In this document: positions 5,882 to 8,001 of the stretch, in pieces | Numbering within the stretch: position 1 is the stretch's first letter | Layout of the letters: the number at the start of each line of letters is the position of its first letter | Assembly: GCA_003552425.1 (NCBI GenBank) | Contig: PUMC01000113.1 | Location: forward strand, 1-8,001 | Reading direction: 5' to 3' | Length of the DNA stretch: 8,001 nt | Origin: Candidatus Acetothermia bacterium | Lineage (GTDB): Bacteria > Bipolaricaulota > Bipolaricaulia > Bipolaricaulales > Bipolaricaulaceae | Notes under the pieces: model-generated | The model's input: only the letters and a program-made list of their open reading frames with translations | Database searches by the model: none | Told to the model about the DNA's origin: nothing | Made by a program: the position numbers and the translations under genes

Positions 5882-6960
5882 CAGTTCCAGAACTCCACAT
5901 CGGTGACCTCATCGCCAGGCTCCCCATCGTCCAGGGAGGCATGGGCGTCAGGATCTCCCTGTCTTCGCTTGCCGCGGCTGTGGCCAACGAAGGTGGCATC
6001 GGGACCATCTCCAGCATCGGCCTGGGTGCTTTGGAGGAGGGTGATCGGGAATACGAGCGCATGTCCCGCGAAGCGCTGCGGGAGGAGATCCGCAAAGCCC
6101 AGAAGATGACGGACGGGATCCTCGCGGTCAACTTCATGGGCGCGGTTCGCAACGTCGAGGACCTCGTACGCACAGCTGTGGACGCAGGCATCAAGATGAT
6201 CGTTTTCGGTGCGGGTCTCCCCATGCGGCTTCCGGAGATCGTCCCCGACCCGTCCGTGAACCTTGTGCCGATCGTCAGCTCGGCCCGTGCTGCCGACTTG
6301 ATCCTCCGGGCCTGGACCAAACGCTACGGGAGGCTCGCGAGCGCGATCGTGCTTGAGGGACCGCTCGCCGGCGGGCACCTCGGGTTCTCCCGAGAGGAAC
6401 TCCAGCACCCAGAGGACTTCGCCCTCGACAAGCTGCTCCGCGATCTCTTGGAGGCCCTGAAACCCTATCAAGACCGATCCGGTATGGAGATCCCCGTGAT
6501 CGCCGGTGGGGGGGTCTACGACGGTAGAGACGTCGCACGGATGCTGCGGCTCGGCGCATCCGGCGTCCAGATGGCCACCCGTTTCGTGTGCACCTGGGAG
6601 TGCGATGCATCTATGGCCTTCAAACAGGCCTACCTGGACGCACGCGAGGAGGACATCGTCATCATCAAGAGCCCCGTGGGGCTACCGGGAAGGGCAATCC
6701 GGAACAAGTTCCTCGAAGAGGTCGAGAAGATCGATCGGGCGAAGGTGTACTGCCCGTATCACTGTCTGACCGCGTGCAAGGTCTCCGAGGCGAAGTTCTG
6801 CATCGCTCGGGCACTGCTCAATGCGTGGCGGGGAGACGTGGATCACGGACTGGTCTTCTGCGGCCAGAACGCTCATAGGATCGACAAGATCCTCTCCGTT
6901 AAGGAACTCATGGCCGAGCTCGAGAGCGCGCTCGCGGCCGCGCTCGCCGAAGAACCGTAG
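5878..6960 (+). CDS. FMN-dependent FabX/FabK-like enzyme (nitronate monooxygenase superfamily) with a putative [4Fe-4S] site
   Basis: This 360-residue TIM-barrel flavoenzyme is translationally coupled to fabF (ATGA; AAAGGGG four bases before the ATG). Motifs: PIVQGGMGV (16-24), GAGLP, PIVSSA, EGPLAGGHLGF with the family's active-site His167, AGGGV and GASGVQMATRF (FMN phosphate site), and KSPVGLPGRAI. A C-terminal cluster Cys292-X3-Cys296-X3-Cys300-X7-Cys308 follows, then GLVFCGQNAHRIDKI. From memory, Helicobacter pylori FabX has this layout, including CX3CX3C plus a fourth Cys, the EGPLSGGH motif and a similar tail. FabX uses FMN and a [4Fe-4S] cluster to dehydrogenate and isomerise decanoyl-ACP for unsaturated fatty acid synthesis. 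Classical FabK enoyl-ACP reductases and ordinary nitronate monooxygenases lack this cluster. Together with fabF this argues for a role in fatty acid synthesis, either FabX-like or as an enoyl-ACP reductase. The family is sure; the exact reaction is inferred. Confidence 0.88.
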   Translation: MTVPELHIGDLIARLPIVQGGMGVRISLSSLAAAVANEGGIGTISSIGLGALEEGDREYERMSREALREEIRKAQKMTDGILAVNFMGAVRNVEDLVRTAVDAGIKMIVFGAGLPMRLPEIVPDPSVNLVPIVSSARAADLILRAWTKRYGRLASAIVLEGPLAGGHLGFSREELQHPEDFALDKLLRDLLEALKPYQDRSGMEIPVIAGGGVYDGRDVARMLRLGASGVQMATRFVCTWECDASMAFKQAYLDAREEDIVIIKSPVGLPGRAIRNKFLEEVEKIDRAKVYCPYHCLTACKVSEAKFCIARALLNAWRGDVDHGLVFCGQNAHRIDKILSVKELMAELESALAAALAEEP

Positions 6961-7096
6961 TCCAGCCGATACAAACCGAAGCCGAGTGCGGCCCCCCTCC
7001 CGACCACAGCGTGCCGCCTGCAGATCAAGCGCATCCAGGCCTCTCGGTAGCATCGCCACATGCACACACGCGACCAAGCTGGAAGCCCTGTCTTGT

Positions 7097-8001
7097 TTAC
7101 TCCCTCTCCCACACTGCCTTCACCGATCCACCGGCATCAGGAGACAGGCGACTACCTGCACCTGCTGGATCAGGTGCCTCTTCAGCGGAGCGGCTCAGGA
7201 TCCGATGGCCGACGCTCGAGATTGCCCAGGCACCAAGCGGAGCGGTGGCGAGGATGCTGAGCACGGATACGGCGAGGATGACTTCCCCTGGGCCTGTATC
7301 GATGCCGGCTGCCCGCATGGCAAGAAGCGGCCCGGCGCCGATGGCCGCCTGCACGGTGGCCTTGGGGGTATAGGAAAGGGCCACAAACAGACGCTCTGGC
7401 CACGTAAGCTGACCTCGGCTGAGGCACAGCAGCACACCCGCAGCCCGTGCGGTGAGACCGGCTGCGATGATTCCCAAACCCGGCCCCACCACGGACAGAG
7501 CAAGGGCGAGGTCGACTTGAGCTCCGGCCAAAGCGAAGAGGACGATCTCGGCAAACACCCATAGGTGAGCAAGGTGCGTGGAGAGCTGGCGGGCCAAGTA
7601 CTCCCGACGTTCCAGTAAGACGAAACCGATCGACATCACGGCGAGGAGGGGGGCGAAGGGGATCCACGAGCCGGCCAGACGTTCGGCTTGGACAAGCAGG
7701 ACGGAGACGGCCAGGACGGTGAGTACCTGCTTGGAAGCCCGAGGCGCAAAACGGTCGAAGACCCGGTACAACAGCACTCCGGCTGCCAGACCAATGCACA
7801 CGCCGAGCACGACCGAGACCGGTGCGCTGGCCAAGCGCCAGGCGAGGCTCATGTGTTGCCCCACATACAAGCCCAGCAACAACCCGTGCACGACGATCAC
7901 ATTCACGTCGTCGAGCGAAGCCCCGGCAAGCACAAGTGTGGAAATGTGCTTGTCATGTCCCAGCTTCTTCTCTTGGAACGAAAGCATCATTGGCACGATG
8001 A
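7097..8001 (-). CDS. CPA-family sodium/proton antiporter (C-terminal part, runs off the right edge)
   Basis: This is an integral membrane protein missing its N-terminal portion. The frame is open to the window edge, and the apparent start at 7996 is a GTG inside the gene (reading IVPMMLSFQEKKLG). About eight hydrophobic segments are visible in roughly 300 residues. Characteristic CPA antiporter stretches are AGASLDDVNVIVVH (the paired acidic residues in a membrane helix expected to handle cations and protons), SYTPKATVQAAIGAGPLL, and GEVILAVSVLSILATAPLGAW before a short hydrophilic tail of about 40 residues. There is no regulatory TrkA/RCK domain at the C-terminus. It would exchange Na+ or K+ for H+ across the cytoplasmic membrane. 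It is convergent with the fatty acid operon, with 136 bases between the stops and no clear terminator there. The ion specificity cannot be read from the sequence. Confidence 0.88.
   Translation of the reverse strand, partial: IVPMMLSFQEKKLGHDKHISTLVLAGASLDDVNVIVVHGLLLGLYVGQHMSLAWRLASAPVSVVLGVCIGLAAGVLLYRVFDRFAPRASKQVLTVLAVSVLLVQAERLAGSWIPFAPLLAVMSIGFVLLERREYLARQLSTHLAHLWVFAEIVLFALAGAQVDLALALSVVGPGLGIIAAGLTARAAGVLLCLSRGQLTWPERLFVALSYTPKATVQAAIGAGPLLAMRAAGIDTGPGEVILAVSVLSILATAPLGAWAISSVGHRILSRSAEEAPDPAGAGSRLSPDAGGSVKAVWERE

Noticed and set aside
6924..6945. Inverted repeat GAGCGCG/CGCGCTC near the end of the FabX-like gene
   Set aside because: It lies within Ala-rich coding sequence, where GCG/CTC codons create such symmetry by chance, and no T-tract follows.
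6961..7096. Possible terminator or small gene in the convergent gap between the FabX-like gene and the antiporter
   Set aside because: I could find no convincing stem, T-run or start codon with a ribosome binding site in these 136 bases.
7097..7996. Complete 299-residue antiporter starting at 7996
   Set aside because: The frame stays open to the window edge and the family has several more membrane helices before this point, so the GTG at 7996 is internal.

Overview
The window is a GC-rich, gene-dense stretch of bacterial chromosome. No rRNA, tRNA, insertion sequence, phage gene or CRISPR array is visible. The organism is probably a high-GC bacterium. The iron-sulfur type flavoenzyme next to fabF and the antiporter subtype resemble proteins common in anaerobic or thermophilic lineages. 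The phylum cannot be fixed from this sequence.

Layout, left to right. (1) Positions 1-1431, + strand: the tail of an ABC ATPase and a complete MacB/FtsX-type permease, overlapping by 14 nt. Together they form an exporter or envelope-remodelling transporter. (2) 1432-1783: a gene-poor convergent gap with a perfect 16-bp palindrome and a strong 12-bp hairpin. (3) 1784-2071, - strand: a small secreted protein of unknown function with an excellent ribosome binding site. (4) 2236-4267, - strand: a two-component operon, an OmpR/PhoB-type response regulator followed by its membrane histidine kinase, translationally coupled. (5) 4268-4516: a divergent promoter region. (6) 4517-6960, + strand: a lipid operon, fabF (beta-ketoacyl-ACP synthase II) and an FMN enzyme of the FabK/nitronate monooxygenase superfamily. 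The second protein carries a four-cysteine cluster and closely resembles Helicobacter FabX. The two genes overlap as ATGA. (7) 7097-8001, - strand: the C-terminal part of a CPA-type sodium/proton antiporter running off the right edge.

The most interesting observation is a promoter architecture shared by the response regulator gene and the small secreted protein gene. Each has a pair of 7-bp direct repeats (consensus TTCACAA) with an 11-bp period. Each pair is followed, at exactly the same distance, by a TAGnnT -10 hexamer. This suggests that the regulator activates its own operon and the secreted protein, making that protein a likely output of the system. In the regulator promoter the -10 lies 5 nt before the ATG and no Shine-Dalgarno is present, so that mRNA is probably leaderless.

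The second observation is the fabF-fabX-like pair. By analogy with Helicobacter pylori FabX, it could be an oxygen-independent route to unsaturated fatty acids. The start of fabF is unresolved: the codon at the position of the usual initiator Met is ATT.
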